Source: Deltaproteobacteria bacterium (lineage in GTDB: Bacteria; UBA10199; JACPAL01; JACOUP01). Taken from it: a DNA stretch of 64,000 nucleotides. The position numbers and the translations under genes were made by a program. This document shows, piece by piece, positions 46,735-57,200 of this stretch (its first letter is position 1; every line of letters begins with the position of its first letter). Under the pieces are notes generated by a model. It searched no databases. It was not told where the DNA came from and worked only from the letters and a program-made list of their open reading frames with translations. Location: the NCBI GenBank assembly GCA_016177765.1, contig JACOUP010000008.1, positions 315,021-379,020 on the forward strand, read 5' to 3'.

Positions 46735-48341
46735 TGAAGCCGCTGGTCCTCATCATTCTGGACGGCTGGGGGGTCAGGGAAACAAAAGAATCCAATGCCC
46801 TGGCGATGGCTCAACTGCCGAACTATTCCGGATTTTTAAAAAACTACCCATGGACAACGCTTGAAGGATCAGGCCCTGCGGTCGGTCTCCCCGAGGGGGT
46901 GATGGGAAATTCCGAGGTCGGCCATATGACGATCGGTGCCGGACGGATTGTCTATCAGGGGCTTTCCAGGATTTATGCCGCGATCGGCGACCGTTCTTTC
47001 TTTAAAAACCCTGCCTTCCTCCAGGCGATCCATGCAGCCAAAAAAAACAGGTCCGCCTTGCACCTGATCGGGCTCCTCTCGGACGGGGCGGTCCACAGCC
47101 ACATCGACCACCTGTTTGCGCTGATTGATCTTGCCAAGAAGGAGGGGATCAAAAGACTGTTCATCCACTGTTTCATGGATGGGCGGGATACGGCGCCAAC
47201 CAGCGGTGTTGATTTTATACAACGGTTGAGCGAGAAATTAAAATCAGTTGGGATTGGCCAGGTGGCGACACTGATGGGGCGTTACTGGGGGATGGATCGG
47301 GATAAAAGATGGGATAGAACCGAAGCGGCCTATGAGGCGATGACAAACGGCGTGGGGAGGAAGGAATATTTTCCAATCGGGGCAGTCAGGGCGGCCTATG
47401 ACCGTAGGGAAACTGATGAATTTGTCAAACCGATTGTCCTCTGCCACCCGGACACAACTCCGGTCGGCCGGATCAGGGATAACGATGCGGTGATCTTCTT
47501 TAATTTTAGGGCCGACCGGGCCCGGCAGATCACCCATGCCTTAACAGACCCGGAGTTTAAGCGAGGATCTAGCTTAGCTAGTCCGAGTGCGGGGTTCGGG
47601 GCCATCGGAGGCGCAGCCGAACGGGGCCCTGAGTTTAAAGATCATCCGAAACTCTCAACATTTGCCTGCATGATGGCCTACGATGCCACCTTTAAACTGC
47701 CGGTCGCCTTTACCAAGGAGGTCCCGAAGAAAATCCTCCCTGAAGTCCTGGCGGACGGCGGTTTAAAGCAACTCCGCATTGCCGAAACTGAGAAATATGC
47801 CCATGTCACCTATTTTTTTAACGGCGGAGAAGAAAAGATTTTTCCCGGGGAGGAACGGATCCTGCTCCCCTCCCCCCGTCAGGTCCCGACCTATGATCAG
47901 ATCCCGGAAATGGCAGCTCGAAAAATAACCGAAGAGGTTTTAAAAAAAATAACGGGCGACAGCCCTGATTTTATCGTTCTTAATTTTGCCAATCCGGATA
48001 TGGTGGGGCATACCGCTATAGCCCCCGCCATTATCAAGGCTGTCGAAACGGTCGATGATTGTCTGGGTCCGATTGCCAAGGCGGTCTTGGCAAAGGGGGG
48101 AAGTCTCATCATCACCGCTGATCATGGGAATTGTGAACAGATGGTGGATGACAAGGGAGAACCGCACACCCAACACACTCTCAACCCGGTCCCTTTTATT
48201 CTCATCGATTCCCAATACCAGGGGAAGGAAGGAAAAAAATTGCTTCGCCAAGGGGGAAGACTCTGTGATATAGCACCCACCATTCTCAAGCTGATGGGGA
48301 TTGATCAACCGAAAGAAATGACGGGGGTTTCATTGTTGTGA
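46734..48341 (+). CDS. gpmI: Phosphoglycerate mutase, cofactor-independent
   Basis: GpmI interconverts 2- and 3-phosphoglycerate using manganese. The catalytic Ser lies in GVMGNSEVGHMTIGAG (~65), with GRDTAPTSG, FNFRADRARQITHAL and the metal-binding HTAIAPAIIKAVE and ITADHGNCEQM. At 535 residues it is ~25 longer than usual; the excess is an insert at ~273-299 (RGSSLASPSAGFGAIGGAAE) flanked by repeated PEFK codons. The fold should tolerate it, as it lies in a loop. It overlaps both neighbours. Confidence 0.95.
   Translation: MKPLVLIILDGWGVRETKESNALAMAQLPNYSGFLKNYPWTTLEGSGPAVGLPEGVMGNSEVGHMTIGAGRIVYQGLSRIYAAIGDRSFFKNPAFLQAIHAAKKNRSALHLIGLLSDGAVHSHIDHLFALIDLAKKEGIKRLFIHCFMDGRDTAPTSGVDFIQRLSEKLKSVGIGQVATLMGRYWGMDRDKRWDRTEAAYEAMTNGVGRKEYFPIGAVRAAYDRRETDEFVKPIVLCHPDTTPVGRIRDNDAVIFFNFRADRARQITHALTDPEFKRGSSLASPSAGFGAIGGAAERGPEFKDHPKLSTFACMMAYDATFKLPVAFTKEVPKKILPEVLADGGLKQLRIAETEKYAHVTYFFNGGEEKIFPGEERILLPSPRQVPTYDQIPEMAARKITEEVLKKITGDSPDFIVLNFANPDMVGHTAIAPAIIKAVETVDDCLGPIAKAVLAKGGSLIITADHGNCEQMVDDKGEPHTQHTLNPVPFILIDSQYQGKEGKKLLRQGGRLCDIAPTILKLMGIDQPKEMTGVSLL
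47553..47638. repeat. In-frame insert in gpmI with flanking 8-bp direct repeats
   Basis: GAGTTTAA occurs at 47553-47560 and 47631-47638, 78 bases apart (26 codons). The DNA between holds CTAGC-TTA-GCTAG and a GTTCGG/CCGAAC pairing. The geometry looks like a small element with target-site duplication. Confidence 0.7.
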
Positions 48342-48745
48342 TCAGGGACATTCGAAAAGTTTTTAACGAAAAGGATCACTTCGGCGATTTTCTCGGTTAT
48401 CACCTGGAGAAGATCGAAGAGGGGTATGCCGAAACGACCCTCACTTTGAAAGAAAAGCACTTGAGCCCTGCGGCGCGCGCCCATGGTGGTGTTGTCGCCT
48501 CTCTCATCGATTTTGCGATGGGGGCGGCCAGTTGCAGCACCTTGAAAGAGAATGAGCTGTTGGCCACGATTGAGATGAAGGTTAATTTTCTGGAGGTTCT
48601 GATGGTCGGGGATGCGATCCGGGCCAATGCCTCGGTGCTCTTCCGTGGAAAGAGCACGATCACCACAGAGGCAAAGGTCTTTGAAGGGACAAGACTGGTC
48701 GCAGTCGGATTGGGGACATTCAAGGTCTATCCGGTCAAACCTTAA
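48338..48745 (+). CDS. PaaI-family hotdog thioesterase
   Basis: The 135-residue protein has the hotdog-fold signature AAARAHGGVVASLIDFAMGAAS-like segment (SPAARAHGGVVASLIDFAMG), with the catalytic region and a following NELLATIEMKVNFLEV strand. It probably hydrolyses an acyl-CoA; specificity unknown. GTG start overlapping gpmI (GTGA). Confidence 0.88.
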   Translation: MIRDIRKVFNEKDHFGDFLGYHLEKIEEGYAETTLTLKEKHLSPAARAHGGVVASLIDFAMGAASCSTLKENELLATIEMKVNFLEVLMVGDAIRANASVLFRGKSTITTEAKVFEGTRLVAVGLGTFKVYPVKP

Positions 48746-48755
48746 AGGAGAAGAA

Positions 48756-49241
48756 ATGCCCTCTTTTGACATCGTTTCCGAAATCAATAGACAGGAGGTC
48801 GACAACGCCGTCAACCAGACCCGAAAGGAAATTATCACTCGCTACGATTTCAAAGGGAGCAAGAGCGAGATCAATCTGGACAAAGACGAAATTCATCTCC
48901 TCTCGGATGACGATTACAAGATGAAGGCGTTGATCGATATCCTTCAAAACAAGTCTGTCAAGCGCGGTATCAGCCTGAAGTCGTTTGAGGTTGGCAAGAT
49001 CGAACCGGCAGGGGGGCAGTCGCTCAAATGCACCATCAAGCTCGTCAACGGTATCGACACTGACCGGGCGAGAGAACTCGTCCGGAAGATCAAGGAGCTC
49101 GAGCTGAAGGTGCAACCCTCGATCGATGGCGATAAGGTTCGTATCTCCGGGAAAAAAAGAGACGACCTTCAGGGGGTCATCCAGACGGTGCGCGGTTTTG
49201 ATTTTCCAATCCCCTTGCAATTTATCAACTTCCGCGATTGA
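48756..49241 (+). CDS. yajQ: YajQ-family nucleotide-binding protein
   Basis: The 161-residue protein matches the family in length and motifs (MPSFDIVSEINRQEVDNAVN, TRYDFKGSKSEI, and VRISGKKRDDLQGVIQTVR). Relatives bind cyclic-di-GMP or nucleic acid. The ATG at 48756 follows AAAGGAG; a longer upstream frame would overlap the thioesterase and has no family support. With a GGDEF/HD-GYP enzyme in the window a cyclic-di-GMP role is possible but unproven. Confidence 0.93.
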   Translation: MPSFDIVSEINRQEVDNAVNQTRKEIITRYDFKGSKSEINLDKDEIHLLSDDDYKMKALIDILQNKSVKRGISLKSFEVGKIEPAGGQSLKCTIKLVNGIDTDRARELVRKIKELELKVQPSIDGDKVRISGKKRDDLQGVIQTVRGFDFPIPLQFINFRD

Positions 49242-49245
49242 TCCT

Positions 49246-50598
49246 TTAAAACAGGTTGAGATAGGGAACTATTGCAAAAGAGAGCGACACAAAAATCACA
49301 TAAACGATAAAAAACATCAACAAGTAACCCATAATCTCTGAAAACCGTACCTTCGCTATTCCGAGTAATGGGATAGCCCAAAAAGGTTGAATCGCATCTG
49401 TCATCATATCTCCCCAAGCATAAGAAAGAACGGTGAGCCCCCGAGACACCCCTAATTGCTTTGCCGCCTGGAGAACATAAGGTGCCTCAATAGCCCATTT
49501 AGAACCGCCGCTGGGAACGATATAATTTAAAAGACCCGAATACCAATAGTTGAGTAAAGGAAAAGTATCAACCGTGGCGATCCGAGAAATTGCAGAAGCT
49601 GCCACATCTTGAAACCCTGAAAATTTGACCATGCCGAAAATACCGGCGTATAGCGGAAACTGAATGACAACACCCCAAAGGTAACGTCCTCCTTCTTCAC
49701 ACGCTCTCAAAAATGACCGTGGGGTCCGATGAAATAAAATAGCCAGCGTAATAAACACGAAATTAACAACGTCTAAAGTTAATGCCGCTCCCTGCCGCCA
49801 AAAGTAATCGACTAACCAAATTAATCCAATCCCACCAACGGCAAAATTAAACAGCCAACTATTTTCAATCCGGTCGGCAGGGGACAAAACTCTTCCAATC
49901 TCTTCATGCCCTCCCGTTGGTTCATTTCCAATCAGATTTTCAACCCACGTTTCTGATTCAGGAGGGTGCAAACGACTTGCCATGAAAGTAAGAACCAAGA
50001 TGGTAACAATGAGAAGAAATATGTTGAATGGATGAAAGATTGTCTGCGATGTAAGAATGAGACCAAAGTCCTTCTCCAGAAAATTTTTAGGAGTTGCCAT
50101 GAGGAGCGGCGCTGATGCAGATAATCCTGCGTGCCATGTGGTAGCCATCCCTAAATAACCACAAGCAACAAGCAAACGATAATCAACTTTAACTCCTCGT
50201 TGAGCCGCTGACTTCGCAATAGTTCGGACAAGAATGGCGCTGGTTACCAGCCCTAACCCCCAATTAATCGCACCAAGAGACATTGAAACAAACGCTGTTA
50301 GACCAACCGCTGATCGTGGAGTTCTCACCAAGGCAGCTATCTTTTCAAGGAAGAGCCGAATAGGACGAGAGGTTGCCAAAACGTAACCACTCATAATCAT
50401 GAGGCACATCTGCATTGCAAAAGAAAGGAGGGACCAAAAGCCATCCCCCCAATACCGAACAATATCAAGAAAGGTAGACGCCGTTGTACCCCACACCAAC
50501 AAGGCCGTACTAAGGGCAAGAATAATGGCGATGACAAAAGAATCGGGCATCCAACGCATGCTGAAGCGCGTTAGTATATGTGCAATACGGGATATCAT
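49246..50598 (-). CDS. atoE: Short-chain fatty acid transporter (AtoE family)
   Basis: The 450-residue protein has about 12 membrane helices and the AtoE-family blocks GAINWGLGLVTSAILVRTIAK, GYLGMATTWHAGLSASAPLLMATP and YIVPSGGSKWAIEAPYVL. Such transporters import acetoacetate or other short-chain acids. The neighbouring acetoacetyl-CoA synthetase supports an acetoacetate role. Its base composition is markedly more A+T-rich than that of yajQ next door, suggesting separate ancestry. Confidence 0.9.
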   Translation of the reverse strand: MISRIAHILTRFSMRWMPDSFVIAIILALSTALLVWGTTASTFLDIVRYWGDGFWSLLSFAMQMCLMIMSGYVLATSRPIRLFLEKIAALVRTPRSAVGLTAFVSMSLGAINWGLGLVTSAILVRTIAKSAAQRGVKVDYRLLVACGYLGMATTWHAGLSASAPLLMATPKNFLEKDFGLILTSQTIFHPFNIFLLIVTILVLTFMASRLHPPESETWVENLIGNEPTGGHEEIGRVLSPADRIENSWLFNFAVGGIGLIWLVDYFWRQGAALTLDVVNFVFITLAILFHRTPRSFLRACEEGGRYLWGVVIQFPLYAGIFGMVKFSGFQDVAASAISRIATVDTFPLLNYWYSGLLNYIVPSGGSKWAIEAPYVLQAAKQLGVSRGLTVLSYAWGDMMTDAIQPFWAIPLLGIAKVRFSEIMGYLLMFFIVYVIFVSLSFAIVPYLNLF

Positions 50599-50612
50599 AG
50601 TTTATATCAACT

Positions 50613-50927
50613 TTAAGCCGCCCTCTTGAACTTAAACCCGAATTCGAGCTCCCCGTGACAGGCTACCGCAATACGAGCTAGGAGGGAGAGCGACGGAACC
50701 CGGCAGTCACCACCCCCCTCGAGTCTCGCGATCACACTCTGTGTCGTACCGATCTTCCTGGCGAGCTGGGCTTGGGTGAGTCTGGCTCGGATGCGCACCG
50801 CCTTAACCACCATAGCGATTGACGTCTTGGCCCGCTCTTCCTCATAGTGAAACCTAATTTCGGGATCTTTGAGCAGACGCTCAAAAAAAGAATCTGCTAC
50901 CTTGTAGGCTTGTTTTCTTGGTTTCAT
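50613..50927 (-). CDS. higA: XRE-family antitoxin (HigA-like)
   Basis: The 104-residue protein has a helix-turn-helix of the XRE type (RLTQAQLARKIGTTQSVIARLEGGG, residues ~50-75) followed by a short C-terminal helix. It is the second gene after the toxin (ATGA overlap), the order typical of HigBA. It should bind the operator at 51264-51279. Function inferred from family and arrangement. Confidence 0.88.
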   Translation of the reverse strand: MKPRKQAYKVADSFFERLLKDPEIRFHYEEERAKTSIAMVVKAVRIRARLTQAQLARKIGTTQSVIARLEGGGDCRVPSLSLLARIAVACHGELEFGFKFKRAA

Positions 50928-51253
50928 AAAACCTCCTTTAATCGCCTCTCCGCGAGTTCGAAATCGCGGAGTGGTGTTTTCTGTGTCGTTTTCTTAAAGG
51001 CATGAAGCCACACCATGCTATCCCCTTGGATCATAACGTAACAGATGCGATACCCTCCTCTCGAAGCCTGGAACTTAACCTCCCAGAGCTTCCCACGAAG
51101 CTGTTTGAAAGTAACCCGTGGACAGTGAAGGCCAAACTCCCGAATGCCGTTATAGACATCTGCGAAGCGGGCTTGATCCGGTTTTGGAAGGGACCAGATA
51201 AACTCTTCAACCGGACTTCTCCCCGAAGCCGAAAGATAAAACGACACCCGCAT
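50924..51253 (-). CDS. higB: RelE/HigB-like toxin (phage Gp49-type)
   Basis: The 109-residue protein carries the Gp49/HigB pattern VTFKQLRGKLWEVKFQAS, YRICYVMIQ and LHAFKKTTQKTPLRDFELAERR. RelE-fold members cleave mRNA on the ribosome. The ATG at 51253 is preferred to a TTG 18 bases upstream because the promoter -10 lies just before it. The transcript would be leaderless. Confidence 0.9.
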   Translation of the reverse strand: MRVSFYLSASGRSPVEEFIWSLPKPDQARFADVYNGIREFGLHCPRVTFKQLRGKLWEVKFQASRGGYRICYVMIQGDSMVWLHAFKKTTQKTPLRDFELAERRLKEVL

Positions 51254-51260
51254 CTGAGTA

Positions 51261-51289
51261 ACTATAGCCAATTGGCTATTTAATTACAA
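51261..51289 (-). promoter_or_regulatory. Predicted promoter of higBA
   Basis: On the minus strand TTGTAA (51284-51289) and TATAGT (51261-51266) are separated by exactly 17 bases. Expected transcription starts near 51254, adjacent to the toxin ATG. Confidence 0.65.
51264..51279. promoter_or_regulatory. 16-bp palindromic operator over the higBA promoter
   Basis: ATAGCCAATTGGCTAT is a perfect palindrome lying in the promoter spacer and -10 box. The HigA-like protein is the obvious candidate to bind it and repress the pair. Confidence 0.7.
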
Positions 51290-51353
51290 GCCTAAAATCT
51301 ACACATTTTTATTTGCCTCTAAACTCTAACTAATGATAAACGTAGCAGCCATC

Positions 51354-53347
<1,994 letters not shown>

Positions 53348-53351
<4 letters not shown>

Positions 53352-54064
53352 TCCTCCGGCAGAAACGTTCCGGTCAGCATTGATTCATCCGCCATCACCA
53401 CGGTGAGTGTAAAGGTTCTTCCCCGAAGATCGGTGTCAAACCCAATCTCGTTAAAAATGGCACGACCTCCCCCGGTGATCGCTTCGTCAACCAGCTCGGC
53501 CAATCCGCCGGATTGAATCCCCGTTGGTAAAAAGGAATTGTTCGTATTCTCAATCTTGATGTTCGTCAGATGCTCGGAAGATTGCGGCAAGGTCCACTCC
53601 ACGATCACCTTATCAATTACAATCTGTGAAAGCTCGGAACATTCTTTTTCAACAGTAACATGCTGGATCAAATTTTGACCGTTTTTCCATTCGGCATCCT
53701 CAACATCCAGTGCGGCACAATCCGCCTGGGTGACAATCTGAACGGTATGAATACTGGTGCGCGTCCCCACCGTCCCGGTCACCGTCATCAGACTGCCACT
53801 CTGCCCGATGGTGAAAGAACCGTTGCCAAAGGTGAGTCCCGGCGGGTTGACTACCGGAGACTGCCCCATCCCCACCTTTTTCAGACCATACTCAATGCCG
53901 GCCTGCGTAATATAAAAGGCCTCGTCGTACTGCACCGCATTGGTCACCAGGGAACTGTTATGAACCAGGGTATAGTTGACCACCAGACCAAAGAGGCTGA
54001 GGATTGCCAGGGTCACGGCGGCCGCGATGATTGAAACACCACGCTCGTTATTGAAAATTCCCAT
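53348..54064 (-). CDS. PilX-like minor pilus assembly protein
   Basis: The 238-residue protein has a short prepilin-type N-terminus (NERGVSIIAAAVTLAILSLFGLVV) but lacks the usual Glu five residues into the hydrophobic stretch. The remainder is beta-rich and extracellular in the PilX pattern (YITQAGIEYGLKKVG). ATG 54064 follows GAGGAAC; overlapping the PilW-like gene. It closes the pilus operon and converges with the acetoacetyl-CoA synthetase gene. Confidence 0.75.
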
Positions 54065-54551
54065 AAACAAAGTTCCTCGGAAAAACCTGAGACCGCAGGG
54101 TTATATTATTGGTCTGACTGTCATTCGGCATCAGTGTCAAGCCAATGGCAACCCTCCGCACTTTGGATACGGCATTGGTTGAATTCCCGTTCTTGTCCCA
54201 ATAACTGAAACTGAGACTAAAGATCCCTGTCGCCAGGGAATCGTTGCCTCGGGAAAGGGTATTACCATTCAGGGAGAAATTGGTCACGGTGCCGGTGGTG
54301 TCCCTGAAGGTGAGGGTTGTCCCACCGAGGGGACCCTGAAAACTGGAGATCCCCAATAAACGGATTTCGCGGACCATCCGATCCATCGCCAGCTCTGCCC
54401 GTTCAAGGATATCCTGACGGGAACTGACCAGCTGGTAGGCAGATAACCCGCGGAGGAGGAGTTCGGCGGTCACCGCAAAAATTGCGGAAATGACGGCGAT
54501 CACCAGAATGGTCTCCAATAACCCAAATCCCTGATTCCCCCTTTTTCTCAT
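54048..54551 (-). CDS. PilW-like minor prepilin
   Basis: The 167-residue protein has the prepilin signature NQGFGLLETILVIAVISAIFAV (Gly-Phe at the cleavage site and a Glu at +5). Following ELAMDRMVREIRLLG and beta-rich sequence is typical of PilW/PilJ minor pilins. The ATG at 54551 overlaps the preceding stop by ATGA. Confidence 0.8.
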   Translation of the reverse strand: MRKRGNQGFGLLETILVIAVISAIFAVTAELLLRGLSAYQLVSSRQDILERAELAMDRMVREIRLLGISSFQGPLGGTTLTFRDTTGTVTNFSLNGNTLSRGNDSLATGIFSLSFSYWDKNGNSTNAVSKVRRVAIGLTLMPNDSQTNNITLRSQVFPRNFVYGNFQ

Positions 54552-54970
54552 AGAGGCACCCAATTAGTCACAAAGGTGAGAACCAGACGGCTCTGGCCAA
54601 AACCGGTCACCGTCACGGCAATCTGTTTGTAACCGACATCGACTCCTGAAGGGATAAAGCTGTTTCCGGAAGGGGTGATAAAACTGACCACCGTCGTCCG
54701 GTTGAAATTGGGGAAGCTGGCAACCGGTGACTCCGTTGTTGTCCCAGTAGCCAGGGAGGCATAACCGTTCAACTCCCTCTGGGCAATCAGCTCTTCTAAT
54801 TTTTCATTGGCGAGGTAGGTCGCCGTCAGGGTCTGGTCGGTGACAACAGAGGTTGTAAAAATGTTCGAATAGAGGGTCATCAGGCCGACAAGGCCAAACC
54901 CCAGAATCACAACGACCAATATCGCCTCGATGAAGGTGAAACCAGCTGATTTCGGGCCTGTTAATTTCAT
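54548..54970 (-). CDS. PilV-like minor prepilin
   Basis: A 140-residue product with SAGFTFIEAILVVVILGFGLVGLM, a class III prepilin start with Glu at +5, and YLANEKLEELIAQRELN, the helix of PilV/GspI-type minor pilins. It overlaps the FimT-like gene by ATGA. Confidence 0.82.
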   Translation of the reverse strand: MKLTGPKSAGFTFIEAILVVVILGFGLVGLMTLYSNIFTTSVVTDQTLTATYLANEKLEELIAQRELNGYASLATGTTTESPVASFPNFNRTTVVSFITPSGNSFIPSGVDVGYKQIAVTVTGFGQSRLVLTFVTNWVPL

Positions 54971-55431
54971 GGCAGATTAATCGCCCCCGTATTGGCAATA
55001 ATCTGGACTGGCCTGGTTGTCCCTCCATTCAGAAGGGTCAACGTCCCGCCGCCGCCGATCACCGGGCGGCCTACCGGATCAAATTCGACCTGATAGGGGG
55101 ACTGGATGGAGACGTTCCTGAAGCGGACCGGGAGGTTCTCCTGATAAGGACCCCCCGTCAGGGGATCGATCGCCGCAACCCCAACCCCCCCCTGATAGAC
55201 CGTATAAGTCCCATCCTGAAAAAAATTGATCCCGCAGTTGACCCCGCTGGTCATCGCCAGTTGCTGGGTTTTGCGAAGATCCATCCGGACCTTCAGGGCC
55301 GCCGATTGCAAGGCCTGCTGATTGGAAAGGGTCGGGATCTCAACAACGAGGGCCAGGAGGGAGACCAGAAAGAGGATCAGGACCAGCTCGATCAGGGTAA
55401 ACCCCGACATCTTTCGAGGCCTTGAGGTCAT
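54967..55431 (-). CDS. FimT/GspH-like minor prepilin
   Basis: The 154-residue protein starts [21 protein letters not shown] (cleavage after Gly, Glu +5) and has LKVRMDLRKTQQLAMTSG and a beta-rich C-terminus (CGINFFQDGTYTVYQGG) as in FimT/GspH. It is 22 bases after pilA. Confidence 0.83.
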   Translation of the reverse strand: MTSRPRKMSGFTLIELVLILFLVSLLALVVEIPTLSNQQALQSAALKVRMDLRKTQQLAMTSGVNCGINFFQDGTYTVYQGGVGVAAIDPLTGGPYQENLPVRFRNVSIQSPYQVEFDPVGRPVIGGGGTLTLLNGGTTRPVQIIANTGAINLP

Positions 55432-55453
55432 ACCCTTGGATCACCCCCTTCTC

Positions 55454-55873
55454 TTACTGGAAGGTCCCTGTCGCCGCGGTGTAGGTGAAGGTAACGGCCG
55501 CACCGCCCCCTGTTGGGGTATAGGTGTAGGCGAGCCCATTCTTGGCCCACCGCCCATCCTCAACCCCCTGCTGCAGGACGCCGGTGAAACAACGGTTTGC
55601 CGTACCACAGGCGGCATTACCGGCTGGATCAAGTGTCGCCGGGGGGTTTCCCGCACCACCCTGGGCCACGTTCAGCGCCCGTTGATTGGCAATCCCCGCC
55701 CTGACCGCACCCACAACACCGTCCCGGGCTGAGGTCTCGGCATTCCCTACGATATTGATGAACGAGGGAAGGGCCGCTACCGCCAAGATCCCGAGGATAG
55801 CGATCACCAGGACTAACTCAATCAGCGTAAACCCCTTCTCACGTCGCCTACGCCCTGAGACAAGTCTATTCAT
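55454..55873 (-). CDS. pilA: Major type IV pilin
   Basis: The 139-residue prepilin has a basic leader (SGRRRREKG) cut before [24 protein letters not shown], with the invariant Glu at +5. A Cys pair (CGTANRCF) could make the C-terminal disulfide loop. It follows a perfect consensus promoter and an AAGGAGG site, consistent with high expression. The mature pilin of ~120 residues is short, in the geopilin-to-pilin range. Confidence 0.85.
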   Translation of the reverse strand: MNRLVSGRRRREKGFTLIELVLVIAILGILAVAALPSFINIVGNAETSARDGVVGAVRAGIANQRALNVAQGGAGNPPATLDPAGNAACGTANRCFTGVLQQGVEDGRWAKNGLAYTYTPTGGGAAVTFTYTAATGTFQ

Positions 55874-55896
55874 ACACACCTCCTTATCAATTTGAA

Positions 55897-55925
55897 ATTA
55901 TAGATGGGTTATTAAATATTGTCAA
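55897..55925 (-). promoter_or_regulatory. Consensus sigma70 promoter of pilA
   Basis: TTGACA (55920-55925) and TATAAT (55897-55902) are both perfect, 17 bases apart. The leader is ~17 bases and includes AAGGAGG before the ATG at 55873. Confidence 0.8.
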
Positions 55926-55937
55926 TTTATTGCTATT

Positions 55938-57200
55938 TTAATGCGGGAGGACTACTGACGAGAGGTTCCAGATCGGGAGGAAGATGGAGAGGGCCAGAAA
56001 GGCGACCGCCCCAAAGATAAAGACCAGCATCATCGGCTCCAAAAGAGTTGTTAAGTTCTTGATTGTATAGGCTATTTCTATATCATCGTGGGCTGACAAC
56101 CCCTCCAGCATCTCATCCAAGGCCCCTGCCTTTTCACCGACGGCGGTGGTCTCAATAAAAATTGTTGAAAAATAAGGGGATTTTTTCATCGCCTCGGAGA
56201 GGGTCTTTCCGATGGCGATCTCACTCTTCAGGTTGAGGATCTCTCTCGAGATGAGGTGGTTATCCAGGGTCCCCCCGACTACTTCCAGGGCCCTTGTGAC
56301 TGAGAGACCGCTCCGGTAGAGGGCCGCAAAGATATGACCAAAGCGGGAGCTGGCAATCTTCAGGTGCAGGGGGCCGAAAATCGGCAGTTTGAGCCGGAGA
56401 CGGTCGAGGGTGAGTCGTCCCTTGGCCGTCCTTTTATAACGATAAAAGAGGAAAAGGCCGACACCGGTGATGAGAAGTGCCAGGGCCCAGTATTCGGTGA
56501 CAAAGTTGCTGGCCCCGATCAACAAACGGGTCACCAGTGGGAGTTCTGCCTTGTAGGTCGCATAGAATTGGGCAAACCTGGGGACAACGGCTATCATCAA
56601 GACCACAATAGCCAGCACCAACGCCCCAAAAACGATCTTCGGGTAAAGGAGCGCCGATTTGACCCCCGACCGGATTTCATTTTCTTTCATCAGCAAGGTC
56701 GTGAGATCCAGCAGGACTTTATCCAGAAGTCCCGCCTCCTCACCGGCCATGATCATGTTGACATAAACCTCATTGAAGACCCTTGGGTGTCTGGACAATG
56801 CCTTGGAGAGAGATGACCCGGCCTGGACATCGGTCTGGATCTGGGAAAGGGCGGCTTTCAGCTTTTTGTTTTTTGTCTGGCCGATCAGAATCCCAAAAAT
56901 CTCCTCCATCCCCATCCCGACCTTGACCAGCATCTGGAGTTGCCGGGTAAAGACAATCAACTCTTCAAGGCTGACACGATAAATCAGGTTCCAGATCAGA
57001 TCCCACAATTTGGCTTTTTCAAAGCGGAAGGGTAAATCACCCAAGGGTAACCTCAGACTCCTCTTCCTGACCTGGATCGGGATCAGCCCCTGGGAGGCCA
57101 GTTTTGATTCCAGTTCCTCCCGGCTCTCGGCCTTGGCCTGCCCAACGATCAGGAGGCCGCGAGGGTCTCTCGCCCGATAGGTAAAATCAGAGACGGTCAC
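55938..57200 (-). CDS. pilC: Type IV pilus inner-membrane platform protein
   Basis: The 420-residue protein has two tandem T2SF domains with three membrane helices and the repeated GxGxxLSxAL motifs (AGSSLSKALSRHPRVFNEVYVNMI and GKTLSEAMKKSPYFSTIFIE). It anchors the pilus and connects to PilB. GTG start overlapping the pilB stop (GTGA). Confidence 0.95.
   Translation of the reverse strand: MTVSDFTYRARDPRGLLIVGQAKAESREELESKLASQGLIPIQVRKRSLRLPLGDLPFRFEKAKLWDLIWNLIYRVSLEELIVFTRQLQMLVKVGMGMEEIFGILIGQTKNKKLKAALSQIQTDVQAGSSLSKALSRHPRVFNEVYVNMIMAGEEAGLLDKVLLDLTTLLMKENEIRSGVKSALLYPKIVFGALVLAIVVLMIAVVPRFAQFYATYKAELPLVTRLLIGASNFVTEYWALALLITGVGLFLFYRYKRTAKGRLTLDRLRLKLPIFGPLHLKIASSRFGHIFAALYRSGLSVTRALEVVGGTLDNHLISREILNLKSEIAIGKTLSEAMKKSPYFSTIFIETTAVGEKAGALDEMLEGLSAHDDIEIAYTIKNLTTLLEPMMLVFIFGAVAFLALSIFLPIWNLSSVVLPH
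57030..57045. repeat. Dispersed palindromic unit in pilC
   Basis: GGGTAAATCACCCAAG is a variant copy of the unit arrayed in pilB and the COG3014-like gene; it encodes LGDLP on the minus strand. Confidence 0.45.

Noticed and set aside
48612-48755. Longer yajQ start inside the thioesterase gene
   Set aside because: The family starts at MPSFDIVSE and AAAGGAG precedes that ATG.
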